Assembly (NCBI GenBank): GCA_034387635.1
Contig: JAOANU010000002.1
Location: forward strand, 1,054,001-1,118,000
Source: Rhodosporidiobolus odoratus
Lineage: Eukaryota > Basidiomycota > Microbotryomycetes > Sporidiobolales > Sporidiobolaceae
Direction of reading: 5' to 3'
Length of the DNA stretch: 64,000 bases
Made by a program: the position numbers and the translations under genes. The notes below the pieces were generated by a model, which made no database searches, was not told the DNA's origin, and saw nothing but the letters and a program-made list of their open reading frames with translations. This document shows, piece after piece, positions 43,369-54,989 of this stretch; position 1 is the stretch's first letter, and every line of letters starts with the position of its first letter.

Positions 43369-44010
43369 ATGGTGAGCTTGTAGCGTCATAGCGCAGAAAC
43401 TGAGCAGGATCTGACCCTTGCCTCGGCAGCCTCGAGCATTTCCGCTGTCTTCTCTCCGCCTCAAGGCGTCGAAAAGTGCGTCACTTCCACCGTCGGCTCC
43501 CCGTGCGGGAATGCGACTGACCAGCCGCGCCAATCTCTCTCATAGCTACCATCCTCATCCCCGTCTCTTCCGCCACGACCCTCTCGACCCTCCGCACCAC
43601 ACTGCTCGAAGCCCTCCGATCCACCACACCAACCGCACAAGCAGACGATCCCGACCTGCCCGCTTTGCCGGAAGACGCAAAGGACGTAGCACTGTGGCGG
43701 CTTGAACAAACACCGGAAGGTGAGGAGGACAAGTGGGTCAGGTTAACGGACGAGAAAAGTGGGGCGGACAAGTGGGGAGTGTGAGTCTTTGCTCGCAGCT
43801 AGCCTTTGTCACCGGACTGAACGATACTGACGTTCTGAGATCATCAGGAACGAGTCGGACGAAATCGGTGTGTCGTTCAAGGCAAGCGATGGTATGTTCT
43901 TCTCCTTTTGTTATTTCTCCCTTGTCATCCTGGCTCACGCTGCGTGGCTTGTAGGTACCTTCCCGACTCCGTCTGTCGTCCGCCCCGTCGACGAATACGA
44001 AGAGCAATAG
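43369..44010 (+). CDS. Small conserved-looking protein, possible ubiquitin-like fold
   Basis: Five exons (43369-43371, 43430-43475, 43546-43780, 43848-43891, 43955-44010) give 127 residues. The first coding exon is just the ATG, directly followed by a GTGAGC donor. The sequence (SKTTILIPVSSATTLSTLRT, then LLEALRS, later DVALWRLEQTPEG, ESDEIGVSFKASDGTFP) has the spacing of a beta-grasp domain: a hydrophobic first strand, a TTLSTLR helix start and a late FKASDG turn. A function cannot be assigned. It shares a very short promoter region with RRF1 and converges on the tubulin cofactor C gene (74 bases between stops). Joins are all in frame, which supports the model. Confidence 0.58.
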
Positions 44011-44084
44011 CATTCGCAGCCTTTCCCCATATACCTCCTGGAATGCCGATACCCATGTTGTCCTAGCACACCAAAGCACTCACT

Positions 44085-45375
44085 TCATCGCTCGAGGCTC
44101 GCCTCCAGCAAATCTCGCCATGCTTCCCGCCTAGCTTCCATCCTCTTCCACCGCTCGTCGCTGTCGAAAAGTGCAGCTCGGTCCGCTAGTGCATAGCGCC
44201 AGTTTGGTGAGGGCCGTTCCGGGGTTGCGAAGGGATCGTCAAAGTCTTGCACGAGTGCTGGTGGTTTGGCCGGAGGAGACGCGGAGGGCTATAATGAAGC
44301 GAATTACTGAGTCGTGGGTGAAAGGGTGAACGATCCTCAAGAGGTACTCACGGCGAAAAGGGCGGGGTAAGCGCCAAAGACGAGCTGTTGACACCGTTCG
44401 ATGATTGGGGTGCTGCCGGCCCGCAGAAGAATTGTGCAATCGCTCGAGTCGTGCATGCGGAACTGAGGTGCAGAAAGAAACTAAGAGTCAGATGAGGCAG
44501 AGGAAAGCAAGTTCATAGTTTAATAAGCTAAACTCACTTGGTGACCACCAAGGACTAGGACACATCGCTTGCAGCCGTGAATCAGGATGCTACCGCTGAT
44601 GACTGGTAAGAGGATCATGGAATCTTGCAGATCTGTCAAGTACGAAGCGGAAAACGTGCGCTGCTCGTCCGCTTTGTCGGTCTTAGACGGGGTGACCGGT
44701 GGCAGTAGATCAACGAGGCATGCTCGTAACGACGAGAGAACGAGCGCGGAACCTGCTGATGAGGAACGCATTGCGGCAGAGGTAGTAAGGGGCACGTTGG
44801 CATAGCTGAGATAGGTGGAAGAATGGGAGGAGAGGGTGAGGGAGTTGGGCGGAACTGCGGGCGGTGGCGGCGCAGGGCCTGTAGGGGGGATAGATTGTGG
44901 CTCCGAATGTTTCGACGGGGCAGCGATCGAGGCTATAGCAGGGGGAGGAGCAGAGGTAGGCTTGGGCGTGGCGGAGGAAGAAGCCGCAGAGCGTTTGAAG
45001 CTGAACTTGGATTTCGGCGCAGCTCGAGATTTCAAGGAGTCCTGCAGCGCTTTGAGTTCCTGCGCGTTCTGCATGTTAATCGACGGTGACCTACCGAGAC
45101 GACGAGGGAAGCAAGGACGTACTCGCTCGCATCTCCTTAATTCTGACAGCGGGATGTCACTCGTCCTACCAGTGAGTTGCTGGGACAAGCTCTGCACCGC
45201 TTGAGATACGTCGGAATTCGGCGGGGAGTTGCCGAGAGCGGCAGCTTGAAGGCCTGATCGGGCAGGACAGGAAAGAAGGATCAGGAAAAATGTTGAAGCC
45301 GGACGAATGAAGCGACCACTGACTGCGGAGCTCTTCCGTCCAGCGGTCGACGAAAGTCAGAGGTGATTCGTCCAT
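44085..45375 (-). CDS. Tubulin-folding cofactor C (TBCC domain)
   Basis: Five exons (45375-45324, 45253-45123, 45068-44538, 44462-44352, 44288-44085) give 342 residues. A helical N terminus (FVDRWTEELRS, AQELKALQDSLKSR) is followed by a Pro/Ser-rich linker and the TBCC beta-helix: LTDLQDSMILLPVISGSILI, HGCKRCVLVLGGHQ, FRMHDSSDCTILLRAGSTPI and IERCQQLVFGAYP. The Gln of GGHQ is followed across an intron by FRMH where the family has QxRxH; the catalytic Arg finger is therefore present as FR-M-H. TBCC acts as a GTPase-activating protein for beta-tubulin in the cofactor complex and, in relatives, for Arl2/Arl3. The C-terminal helix is highly charged. Divergent from the NDUFA8 gene. Confidence 0.86.
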
Positions 45376-45803
45376 CTTGGTCTTTCAGGAACGCTGGGAG
45401 GCAAGCCACGATCAATAGACAGGCTCAGAAAGAAAAATATAAGTTTTTACAGCGGGGTTGAAGAGCGCCATGTCGCACCTAATGGACCAGTCTGCCTCGC
45501 AGCGTTATAGTGCAGGTCAAGGACAGGCGGGAGGGTCCGACAAGGCAGTCCGGTGAGGAGTTGGCAAGCAAATCGCCTGTTCCTACTGTAGGGGTGCGAG
45601 GAGAGAAGCAACGGCGGCGAAGGGAAAGATCGAGTGATCCTGATGGCGGACGCAGCGTTGATCGTCGTCGTGAACGCGATGGTCGAGCTGGAGAGAGCGC
45701 ACACGTGGTATTAAGAGAGAGTCGAGGACCCTCCCTTCACCTCGACACCTCCGGCTGAAGAGCAAGGCCTTCTCCACTTCCTCGCCTTGTCGGTTCACTG
45801 AAT
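45376..45803. promoter_or_regulatory. Divergent promoter region, cofactor C / NDUFA8
   Basis: About 430 bases with an AT-rich patch (AAATATAAGTTTTTACA near 45436) close to the cofactor C start. No coding sequence seen. Confidence 0.45.
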
Positions 45804-46904
45804 ATGGTACGCTCTGATCGCTGTAGTGTTTAGCGAGTTACAGCTTACCCCGCTCTCGTCCTCTCGTAGTCTACACACCGTGAAGCCAAGTCGGTTGCTC
45901 CTCATCAACTCGCTCATGATTCGCCAACTGACCTTTGCCTGACTCGCCGTGCTTCCCCTCTACCAGGTTCCCGACGAAGGACTATGTCGAGTGCGTCTCC
46001 TCCGCTACCTCCCCATTCGAGTTAGCCGCGACTGACCCCCATTTCGCGATATTGTACCGCTTCCGAATCTAAATCAGGCCGACGCCTATGCCCGCGTCCG
46101 TCCCGCACGTAGATGAACTTGGTACTACCTCTGCACCCCTCAAGTCCGCATCCTTCTTCATTGGCGAACACTGCAAACCTTATAATGGTTCGTTTCTCTA
46201 TTTCCTCCTTTGCTCTCTCGCTTGGGCTGACGGGTATCATTCACTTTGATCACAGAGGACTTCATGTTGTGCAAGGCGGAGAGTCGGGATCCGGAACACT
46301 GCTTGAAGGAGGGAAGGAAAGTGACGAGGTGTGCTCAGGACCTGTGAGTTTTCCTTCTCACCATTTGTGTTCAGCCAGAGCCTCGGGAGACACTGACCGT
46401 GCCTGACCTGCAGTATCTCCAAGGTCCGATCGACTTGCTTGAAGGAGTTTGACGCGCACTGGCAATGCTTGGAGAGGAACAACCAGGTTCGCCTTTTACT
46501 CTCTGTAACCCTCGTCCCCTGCGGAAGGGGAAGGAGACTGATGCTGACGTATCGAACCTCTGCAGGAGTTCTTCCTCTGCCGAAAGGAGGAGCGTGTGTA
46601 CAACGGATGCGTCTTTGAAAAGCTGGTTCGTCTTCACGTTCCGTGCTGCCCAATTTGGGATTCTCCTGATCAACCTCTTCTTGCCTGACCCGCTCGCGTC
46701 CATTCCTCCTTCGCTACCGTTTCTTCTGTCCACTCCGTCCTAAATCACCGTTCCCTGCATCCTTGACACTTTCGCCTTCGCCTCACACCTGCCTCATGCT
46801 GTCACCTCGAGCAGAAGCTGAAGAAGGACATCCCGGGTTCTCCACAAGGCAAGCCTCAAATCCACGAGAAGAGCTGGCCCATCTATGGTGCGATCCAGAA
46901 GTAA
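45804..46904 (+). CDS. NDUFA8: Complex I subunit NDUFA8 / PGIV (quadruple CX9C protein)
   Basis: Supported exons are 45967-45990, 46078-46187, 46256-46343, 46414-46486, 46566-46625 and 46815-46904. Four CX9C pairs are visible: CKPYNEDFMLC, CLKEGRKVTRC, CLKEFDAHWQC and CRKEERVYNGC, the defining pattern of this mitochondrial accessory subunit, which is oxidatively folded by Mia40 in the intermembrane space. Upstream is the family element GTTSAPLKSASFFIGEHC and downstream the tail KPQIHEKSWPIYGAIQK. The start is uncertain: an ATG at 45804 directly followed by a GTACGC donor, plus a 14-base exon at 45844-45857, gives a 153-residue protein in frame, but other first exons are possible. Introns are unusually frequent for such a short protein. 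Confidence 0.85.
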
Positions 46905-46998
46905 GGAGAAAACCTCGCATTGGCGTGGGACGGGTCGGGCTGGGTGGGGTCGCGAGGGGAGGAGAAGAGAAGGCGGTCTGGTCTTTCTTGTCGTGCGG

Positions 46999-47033
<35 letters not shown>

Positions 47034-47304
47034 GTGGGGGAGAAATGCAGCGCATTGTGACCTTTTCTTGTCTGCTTGCGATGGGCTACGGGATAATCAG
47101 AAGTTGGGGTGGGCGTTGCCGCTGAAGGAGCCCAAGATCGGGAGTAGCGACAGGGTCCTTAACTAGGCCAAGGCGAGGAGAGCAGAAAGAATACGGCTTG
47201 GAGCACAAGACCTAATCAAAAGATATCTACCGCAACGACAAGAGGTGGGGAAAACCGGGAGACTGCGATGTTGGAACTTGACAAAACCCGCTCGCCCTCC
47301 TTCT
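46905..47304. other. Convergent 3' region with TG microsatellite
   Basis: About 400 bases between the stops of the NDUFA8 and SEC14 genes, holding both 3' untranslated regions. A run of about 13 TG dinucleotides lies at roughly 47003-47029. No gene seen. Confidence 0.6.
47003..47029. repeat. TG dinucleotide microsatellite
   Basis: About 13 uninterrupted TG units in the 3' region of the NDUFA8 gene. Likely polymorphic in length between strains. Confidence 0.9.
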
Positions 47305-48693
47305 TTACACAACGACCGCCGCCTGACTAGCAGGAACCAATGGACCTGGCTGACCCGGTCCCGCGATCTGACCCATCTCTGCTCCCCTCTCCACCGCGAC
47401 ACTAGCCTTAACCTTCTCGAGCGCGGCGACCTGCTCCGCCTTACTCTTACCATGCCAAGGTCCCTCGTCGCTCAAGGAGCAACCCCCGGGGCAATCGCAC
47501 GAACCGCCAAGGAATTTGGGCAGAGACGAGGCGGGAACTTGTTTGAGCAGGTCGTCTTTGTACGAGGAACCGAGGATGTGGATCTTGGCGACCGTGGCTT
47601 CGTCGAGCCAGCCTTTGACGAGGGACCAGACGGTTGAGAATCCCCAGGGCGAGTTGACGACGTAGAATTTACCCATCTGCAGGTAGTGACAAGGTCAACA
47701 CGAGGAGGAAACGCGCAAGGAGAAAGGAGGCGAGGCGAACGGATTCAGGGTAGTTGTTTTGCGAGACTGTTTAGGAGTGTACTGGTCAGTCAAGAAAACA
47801 CGAGAGACAGTGAAGGGAAAGTGGGAACGCACTAGCTGATGCCTCCTGCACATAGTTCTTGACCTTCCAGAACGCCGACAATCCAACACCCTTCAGGTCC
47901 ATGATGGTGCAGCTTGTCTCGACGAGGTGACCAGTCAGCTCTGAGCAAATGGGGAGCCTGTCCCGCTGGAACTTCTCGTATTCAACGACGAGACTCTGCA
48001 TCTGCCTCTCCGGGGTGGTGACCTTGTACAGCTCGGTCAGGTCGAGTTTGCCGAGCTGCTCAATGTAGAGCGGTCGACCGTCCTTGTCCGTCTTGTGGTA
48101 GAAGCGGGGGTAAAGCTGGTCGACGGCGGCTTTTTCCTTGTAGTCAAAGGTTTCGTACAGCTCGTCGACCTTGAACGAGGCCTTCCACTTTTGCGTGTCG
48201 ATCCACATGATTTTGGCTTTGTGGAGGTCAAACTTGCGAGCGCGGAGGAAGCGGCTGCAGGGTAAAAAGGGTTAAAGGGAACCGCCTTGCGATGCGAGCA
48301 GGAGGGGAGTTGATGGGGGGCGAGGAAAGGCCACGTACAGGAGCATGGCGTCATCGTGCTTGGCAGGGTCATAGAAGCCTTCTGCCTTGAGTTCTTCCTT
48401 GAACTGCACGGTCAAGCGGGGTGTGCGAGAGGAGCGAGAGGCGAGAATGGAATTGGTGAGGTTGAAGGAAAGGGGCGTGTCAGCTGCAGCTCTGGCGAGG
48501 GAGCGCGTAAGGGAGGCTAGATCGTGGGTACTGACCTGTTGGAGTGCAGCCTTTTGCTCCTGGGAGAGGTGACCAGGGTGTCCGGAGAGAGGATCCTGCG
48601 CGCAACAACGGAGGGGGGGGCGAGGGAGGAGTGATCAGATGCAGCCAGAGCGGGAGGGACACGAAAGGGATGACTTACCTTGATGGCAGACAT
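47305..48693 (-). CDS. SEC14: Phosphatidylinositol/phosphatidylcholine transfer protein Sec14
   Basis: Six exons (48693-48679, 48595-48536, 48403-48339, 48254-47833, 47766-47741, 47676-47305) give 319 residues. The N-terminal gate region reads DPLSGHPGHLSQEQKAALQQ and is followed by LRFLRARKFDLHKAKIM. The lipid-binding CRAL-TRIO domain has YPRFYHKTDKDGRPLYIEQL, EYEKFQRDRLPICSE, TSCTIMDLKGVGLSAFWKVK, SQNNYPESMGKFYVVNSPW and FSTVWSLVKGWLDEATVAKI, ending with SSLPKFLGGSCDCPGGC. All key Sec14 residues visible here fit the family. The protein moves PI and PC and primes PI4P synthesis at the Golgi and plasma membrane. The first coding exon is 15 bases. The short C-terminal tail is Ala/Gly/Pro-rich. 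Confidence 0.96.
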
Positions 48694-49019
48694 TGTAAAG
48701 GAGTGTATAAATCAGTGAATATCAGAGAGAAGTGATCAAGCGATGATGACAATCATCGACGACGACGAGAGAATCGGAGCAACCAAGTCACCTCTCGCTC
48801 TTCTCCTTCTACCTGTGAACCGTTCTTGCCTCTGTACAACTTCTGAGACTCTGACACGCGACCCTCCCGCGGTATCGTTACCAGCCCCCAACCTCGTCTC
48901 ATCGGCCTTCGCCCTCCCTGCCTCGATCAAACCCTCCCCACTTCATTCTATCTCATACAACTCAACCTACAGCCAAGTCACAAGCTCTACAGCCCACGCA
49001 CAAGACTACCCGAAAGACC
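48694..49019. promoter_or_regulatory. Divergent promoter region, SEC14 / alpha-beta hydrolase
   Basis: About 325 bases between start codons. Contains GACGACGACGAGAGAATCG near 48757 and pyrimidine-rich DNA towards the plus-strand gene. No coding sequence seen. Confidence 0.5.
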
Positions 49020-51930
49020 ATGGACGACCAGTCGCGAACGGCAAGCAAGCTAGACGTTGAGACGGCACACCTCGGGCAGAACCATGACAATGACAAGATT
49101 GCCGTCAGCGCAACTGCTGGCACCACCGCAAAAGAGGCCGTCGTCAGTCCCACCACACTGTACCCTCCTTCCCGCCGCCAGTCGACTCGTAGGAAACACC
49201 GGTCGAAGCGCGTCTTTGCCAAGACCTGGCAGGCTGCCTCTTTTCATTTTACTCTCTCCATGACCTTTGCCGCCATCGCCCTCGTCTGGTCCATCACCCC
49301 TCTGTCTTGGGGCTACGTCTTGTGGACCGCCTTTTCCCAGCTCGGTCCCGCCAGTCGTCGGCCTGCACCCCCAAACTCGCCCTCCGCCTACGTCGTCCTT
49401 CACTACCTTACTCTCGCCTACACGTCCTGCGAAGTCCTCTTCTCTGTCTACTACCGCTACCTCGCTATCAAGGCGCAGAAGCTTCGGCCAGCACCTAGGC
49501 ACGACCGCAAGTTCCTGCGCAGTCTGATACTGCGCGGCTTGGAAAACGGATTGAGCATCGAGGACGAGCTGGAGGAGGAGGAGCGAGAGGCTGCGGAGGC
49601 AAAGGCCGGCGCAAAGGCCAAAGAGAAGCGAAGAGGTGGAAGGAGGGGTCCCGATCGGGACAAGGTGCTCGGTGAGGAAGAATGGCAGGAGCAAGCGCGA
49701 GATGAAGAGGAAGCCGCCCGTGGCAGCGACAGCGAGCCTTCACCGTGGCAAAAGATGCGGCGTCGCGCCAACCTCGGCTCCGGAGATGGCGCAGTCACGC
49801 CCGAGATCCGCGCTGCCGAATTGCCAATCGAAACCGGCGGTGACTTTTTCGCAGCCAAGCCACTCTCCTCCATTCCTACGCTACGTACCGACGATCCGGC
49901 CCGGCTTCAGCCGTCTCCCTCGCGGGCCTCGATTGACTCGCGCGATGAAGGCTATGGCGGCGACAGTCCTATCGCACGAGCTGGAGGAGAGAGGAGTGCC
50001 TCACGTCTCTCCCTTCGTACCCTCGATTCCGCCATAGCCGCCTCACCTCGTTCTCAGCACGCACCCGAGCTTCCGAAGGCTCTTTCGTCGAACTCATCCT
50101 CCCATGCCCAATTCAAGCACGACCATCCGTACTCTCCCTTCCTCAGCGACCGCCTCACCCCAACCGATCCTCGAGCACTCGACTTTCGCAATACCTTCTC
50201 TTACTGGTTCTCCGGGGCAAAGTGGGAAGACCTCCAAGCTCTCAATGTCAAAGACTGGTTCGCTTGGTCTCTGTACGGCGAACCGCTCGAACAGCTGGAG
50301 AAGGAGAGGAAGGAATGGGACAAAGCCGGGCGTCCACCGCTGTACTGCGTCGATGGGGTCACTCTCGACAACGACTCGGACCTGGAAGACGATAAGGCTG
50401 GTGGAGCGACTGTGGACGAGGCAGCTCCGCGTGCTCGCCGTCACGCTCTCTCGATCGAAGGCGACAAACTCGGTCTCGTCAACAACTGCCTCTCCCTCAT
50501 CGAAGCCCGTTCCGCCTACCGTTTCCCACCCGGCCGTAACCCCAAAGTCCGCGCCACTCGCCTCACTCTCGACCCCGTCAAAGTCACCTCTCGGCCGTTG
50601 ATCCTGTATGGGTTCGTATCGGCGTTGCAGAATGCCATTGTTCAGAAGGCCAAGTTCAAGGGGTTTAAGGAGGAAAGGGACGGTGACGTGGATTACTTGG
50701 TGTATGTGCCGGTGGGGTGGAAGCCGAAGGAGGATCCGGAGGAGAAGGAGAGACCGTTGGTCTTCGTGCGTTTTCTAAGTCTCAGTCTCTTCCCTTAACT
50801 CTTCCGGGTCGGCCTTGTGACGCTCCTGTTCCCTCGTTACGATACCAACACTGACTCTCATTTCTTGTCTCTATGCTGTGTAGATCCATGGACTTGGCAT
50901 GGGCATGGCGCAGTGTACGTTTTCCTCCCTCTGGGTTTCCTTTGTTCTGCTGTCGTCCTTCTCGCTCCCAAGCCGTATTGCATCCAGCACAGCTTCGCTG
51001 ACCTACCTCCACGGAATTGTTGCCTATGCAGATGCGACTCTCGTCCATGTTCTTTCCACCTCCCCATCCCTCCACGACCGCCCCATCCTCATCCTCCTGC
51101 AGCCGCATATCTCCATGTCGTTCTTCAAGCGCGGCTACCTGGATCCGCCCGATCAGAAGCGCTGCACCGACGGGCTAGAGAGGGTGCTACGGAAGTTTGG
51201 GTTTGACGAAAAGGCGGGAGGTTGTACTGTTCTGAGCCATTCAAACGGAACAGTAAGCTTTCATCTTCCTTCGCCCACCCTCTAGATCCCTGCCTCGCGG
51301 CGCGCTGACACCGACTGTGATGAGCAGATCGTGCACGGCTGGCTCGTTCGGGATTGCCCTTCGCTCGTCGCGCGCAGCTGCTTTGTCGACGCCGTCTGCT
51401 TCAAGCTGTGGGAGCCGTGGGTCTGCCACAACTTTCTTGTTCGCAAGCCGCAGAAGCCCATTGAACATCTCATGCGGTGCGTGGCCTTCCTTCGGTTCCT
51501 TGGACTCCTCCGACGTGCTGACGCTGCTTTCCGCTGCCGCAGCTACTTCGTCTCTCGCGAGCTCGGTGTCGCCCTCATGCTCTCTCGCACCTTCCAATGG
51601 ACCGCCAACCTCCTCTTCCCTCACCAAATCCCCTCCGTGTCAAATCCCCAAAAAACCGCCATCTTCCTCGCCTCCGAGGACTCGATCCTCAACGCCCCTC
51701 GCCTCCGCGCTTACCTGCGCCGCAACGGTCTTACTGAAGCTCGTGGCTCAGAACGAGTCGGACAGAAGGCGGGAGGGGGTGGGCTGAAGGTGTTTAAGGG
51801 GTTGAAGCATGGGGAGAGTATGATTGGTGAGGGGGCGCCGTTTGAGGAGATTATGGGGTGGGTTAGTTGGGACGCTAGGGAAGCGACGGCGTACTCGTCC
51901 TCTTCGTCTTCGGGTGAGGAGTCGGGTTGA
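49020..51930 (+). CDS. Large membrane-anchored alpha/beta hydrolase
   Basis: Five exons (49020-50765, 50884-50914, 51032-51252, 51328-51476, 51543-51930) give 844 residues. Two or three N-terminal membrane helices (FHFTLSMTFAAIALVWSITP; LHYLTLAYTSCEVLFSVYYR) are followed by a long acidic, charged, Ser-rich region and then the hydrolase fold. The oxyanion region is LVFVIHGLGMGMAQ, the nucleophile elbow is VLSHSNGT (Ser in S-H-S-N-G), the acid is probably Asp in IFLASEDSILNAPRL, and the catalytic His is in LKHGESMIGEG. The arrangement resembles fungal lipase-like proteins of ER or lipid-droplet membranes; the substrate is not predictable. The charged block with EDELEEEEREAAEAKA is unusual for an enzyme and may be a regulatory insert. 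Frame is continuous across all four introns. Confidence 0.83.
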
Positions 51931-52701
51931 GGGGCGACTCCCTTGAGCCGTTAACCTTTGCCTTCCCACACGTTTCTTTCAGCCTCCGTTCCCTTTCTCC
52001 TCCCACACTAGGGTTTTCCTCCCATCCCTACCCTTCTTCCATTTCCATTCAAGTAGACATGCCTTCCATAGACAGTTCACTCAGCCTCGCATCTCCTCAG
52101 ATCGGTCCTTCGCATTTCGCCTTCACTTCTTACAGCCACCTCTTTGTCATCCCGTCATACACGTTCCTTACGACCTTTCATTCGCCACCCTCGTCAGTGC
52201 ATATGTCTTCGCTCCTGATAGAAGCTTTGGTGTCGGTCGTACTGTTTGCCGCCGTGCAACAACCCTTTTCATTCCCTCCTGCGTCGGTTCTCTGGCTCAA
52301 ACATAGCTGCTTCGTTACGCTGGTACGCATATTTCTCGCTGTTCCTTCCCTTCCGGCTGGCTGACCGATGCATGCTTATAGCCCATAGATTCCGCTCATG
52401 CTATGCCTTCCGTTACTCGTTCCCCTTAGCGTTTCAAAGCGGAACCCATCGACCTGGGCACATACGATGTCCAAACCCTGGACGCTTCGCGCGTACAAGC
52501 ATGACGCGACTGGCCAACTTCGAAGCGCCGGTGCCGCTTTGTCTTTGCGCCCGCGCCTCCTCTTCATCTTGACCTCCCGCTCGGACCTTCTCAACTCGTC
52601 CTTCCTTCCCTCGTCTCCTCCGCTTCTGCTACTCATCAAGGACGGACTCGGAGGCGCTCTGTCCAGTAGCTCGGTACGACTCCTCTTTTCATCGCAACCT
52701 T
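51931..52701. other. Region probably holding the first exons of the family X polymerase
   Basis: About 770 bases with several short open frames, none decisive. An ATG at 52060 opens a stretch of 90 codons, and a separate frame near 52220-52310 (LPPCNNPFHSLLRRFSGSNI) has a BRCT-like rhythm. I could not join these to the polymerase body with confidence. Confidence 0.4.
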
Positions 52702-54989
52702 ATGTTCTCTTACCTGATGCGCCATTTCCTCCGCAGATATTCACCTTACACCGGCGACCCCTTTCCTCGTCAGGATCCCTCTGGCTTCTTTTCCGGCCCT
52801 CGACACATCGCAGCATCGAACCCCGCTGTCCACTATATGCGCCTGACGCGGATCGAGCCCTTGACCAGCCGCGGAAGGCGGGATGAGCGACGGACGAGGG
52901 CGATGGTTTTGGACGCCAAGTATCGCGAGGCTGTCAAGACAGAGGGAGTCTCCACCTTCATCGACCCTCTCTCCGAGGGAGCCGACCGCTCGCCATTCGG
53001 AGAGATGTGGGAAAATGTGATGGGCACAAAGGCTTCGACTGCCGGAAGCAGCAAACGTCCGCCCTCCTCTTTACCCAAGCCGCGGGCCGACCCAACGTCA
53101 GCTGGTCGCAACGCTCCGACGCCTCGTTTCTCTCGTGGCGTTCATGCCGGCCAAGGCTTTCGCCTCCCTTCTTCCCCTCGCCCTCCTCCTTCATCCCGCT
53201 CTTTCTTCACAACTCCCAATCTCTCTGTCACTACGACCGCGGTATTGGGGGCTGGTCCAGTTGCGCTCAAGCGTGCTTCTGAGCTGGCAGCGAAGATACC
53301 TTCCGAGCGTGAAGTCGACCTACGCCAGATTATTGAGGACCTGCGAGACTTGGAACTCCTGGACATGCTAAGGGAGGTCAAGCCTAAGGGTGCGATAATC
53401 TCCTCTTCACCGCGCTTTCGTCGTGGCTGACTGATGGAACGCTACTCGTATAGCTGCCGTCGGATACAAAGACGCGACTCGTGCCCTCTACCCGCTCTTC
53501 CACAAGCTCGACCAAGGCGAAATCAAGAGAGTCATTTTCGCCGACCTGCAAGCAGCTTTACCTCCCATCTTTACGATTCCTTGGACGCATATTAGCGAGC
53601 GGCTCTTGACGGGTCAGGTCGTCAAGCTCGACGCGTTGACGGGCAAGGAGAAGGCGCAGGTCTTGTTTCTTCAGATTTACAAGTTCGTTCCTCCCACTTT
53701 CGCTACGTTGTCCCGTACCCACGCTCTCCCCTTCCGCCTGGTGTAGCATCGGTCCGGCTCGAGCGTGGAAGTATGCAGATGCTGGCTGCCGGACCTTCGA
53801 GGACCTCGACAGGCAGAAGGATTCCGACAAGCTAAAGCTGAGCAAAGCCCAGAAAACCGGACTGCTCCACCGCGAGGTGCGCTTAAATCTCCCTCTTCTA
53901 TGCGAGGAAAGAAGGAACACGACCCCTGCTGACATTTTGGCTTTTGCAGGACATCGGCCGCTTGATCCCTCGAGCCGAGATGGAAAAGCTCAAGACTGTC
54001 CTCGAGAAAGCCCTACAAGCCATCGACCCTCGTTTCGAATGCGGGATTCTCGGCAGCTACCGACGCGGCATCGCCTTCTCAGCCGATATTGACCTCGCCG
54101 TCCGTCATCCCGATTTTGTCGACAAGGACGATGAGGCGACAAGCAAGCCGATGATGCAGAGTATTGTCAAATACCTGGAGAAGCACAAGTTGATCGAGAA
54201 GGAGAACCAGTTGATGCTCGGGCCAAAGAAGTATGCGGTACGTCCACTTTCTTCTGCAGGGCTTTTCTCGCCAGTCGGCATTCGAGGTTCTCAGCATGCT
54301 CGGTGAAGGTCACACTCGGCGAACATATCAAGGAGCACACTGACGCCCTTACGTATACCACTGCAGGGTCTCATCCGCCTCCCTCGACACAAGCACTTCC
54401 GCCGTATCGACGTTCGACTCGCACCAAACGCCTCCTTCCCCTACATGCTCCTCGGTTCTTCCGGCGACGCTCTGCTGATGAAGCTACTTCGCCACGTCGC
54501 CAAGGAGAAGGGCATGTGCCTGAACGAGTACGGCATGGGAGACAAGGTGTGTATAATTCCGAGTTTTTTCCACTGTCCGCAGTGGTCCATGAGGCTGACG
54601 GGCGATTCTGTCGCAGTACTCTGCCGAGGATCAGAATCCGAATGGGTTCAAGCCGGGTACCATGCGCGTGGTCAAGTCGGAAGAAGAGATCTTCAAGCTG
54701 CTTGGAATGCCTTTTGTAAGTCTTCGGATCCATCCGCTGCACCCCGCTTGTATTCCTCGCCCATCCCTGCCCCACTTCGTCGCCTTCTCCACGAACGGTA
54801 CGCTGACTGCCGGTCTTGGGGCTCGTCATCGCGCAGCTCAAGCCCGAAGAGCGAGAGTACAGCATCTGGAAAGAGAAATACGCCACTGCTCGTAAGCCCT
54901 TTTCTTCCAATCCTGCTCTCACGAGAGGGAGCGTTAAGCTTCTCCGCTTCGCAGGCGTTCCCGCGGTTGAATACCTGCACAGGCTGTAG
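52702..54989 (+). CDS. Family X DNA polymerase (Pol beta / lambda / Pol4 type), N terminus unresolved
   Basis: Exons supported are 52702-53389 (5' limit uncertain), 53454-53682, 53747-53876, 53950-54237, 54367-54546, 54617-54715, 54837-54891 and 54955-54989. The thumb/fingers helix-hairpin-helix reads NIGPARAWKYADAGCRTFED. The palm has the nucleotidyltransferase core GILGSYRRGIAFSADIDLAV, where the D-I-D pair binds metal, and the third catalytic Asp in FRRIDVRLAP. The end, MCLNEYGMGDKYSAED and EEREYSIWKEKY, matches the polymerase X C terminus. Upstream are YSPYTGDPFPRQDPSGFFSG and YMRLTRIEPL, often seen after a BRCT domain, and DLRQIIEDLRDLELLDMLRE. The family fills short gaps in base excision repair and end joining. 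The usual 8-kDa lyase residues could not be identified with confidence. Confidence 0.88.
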
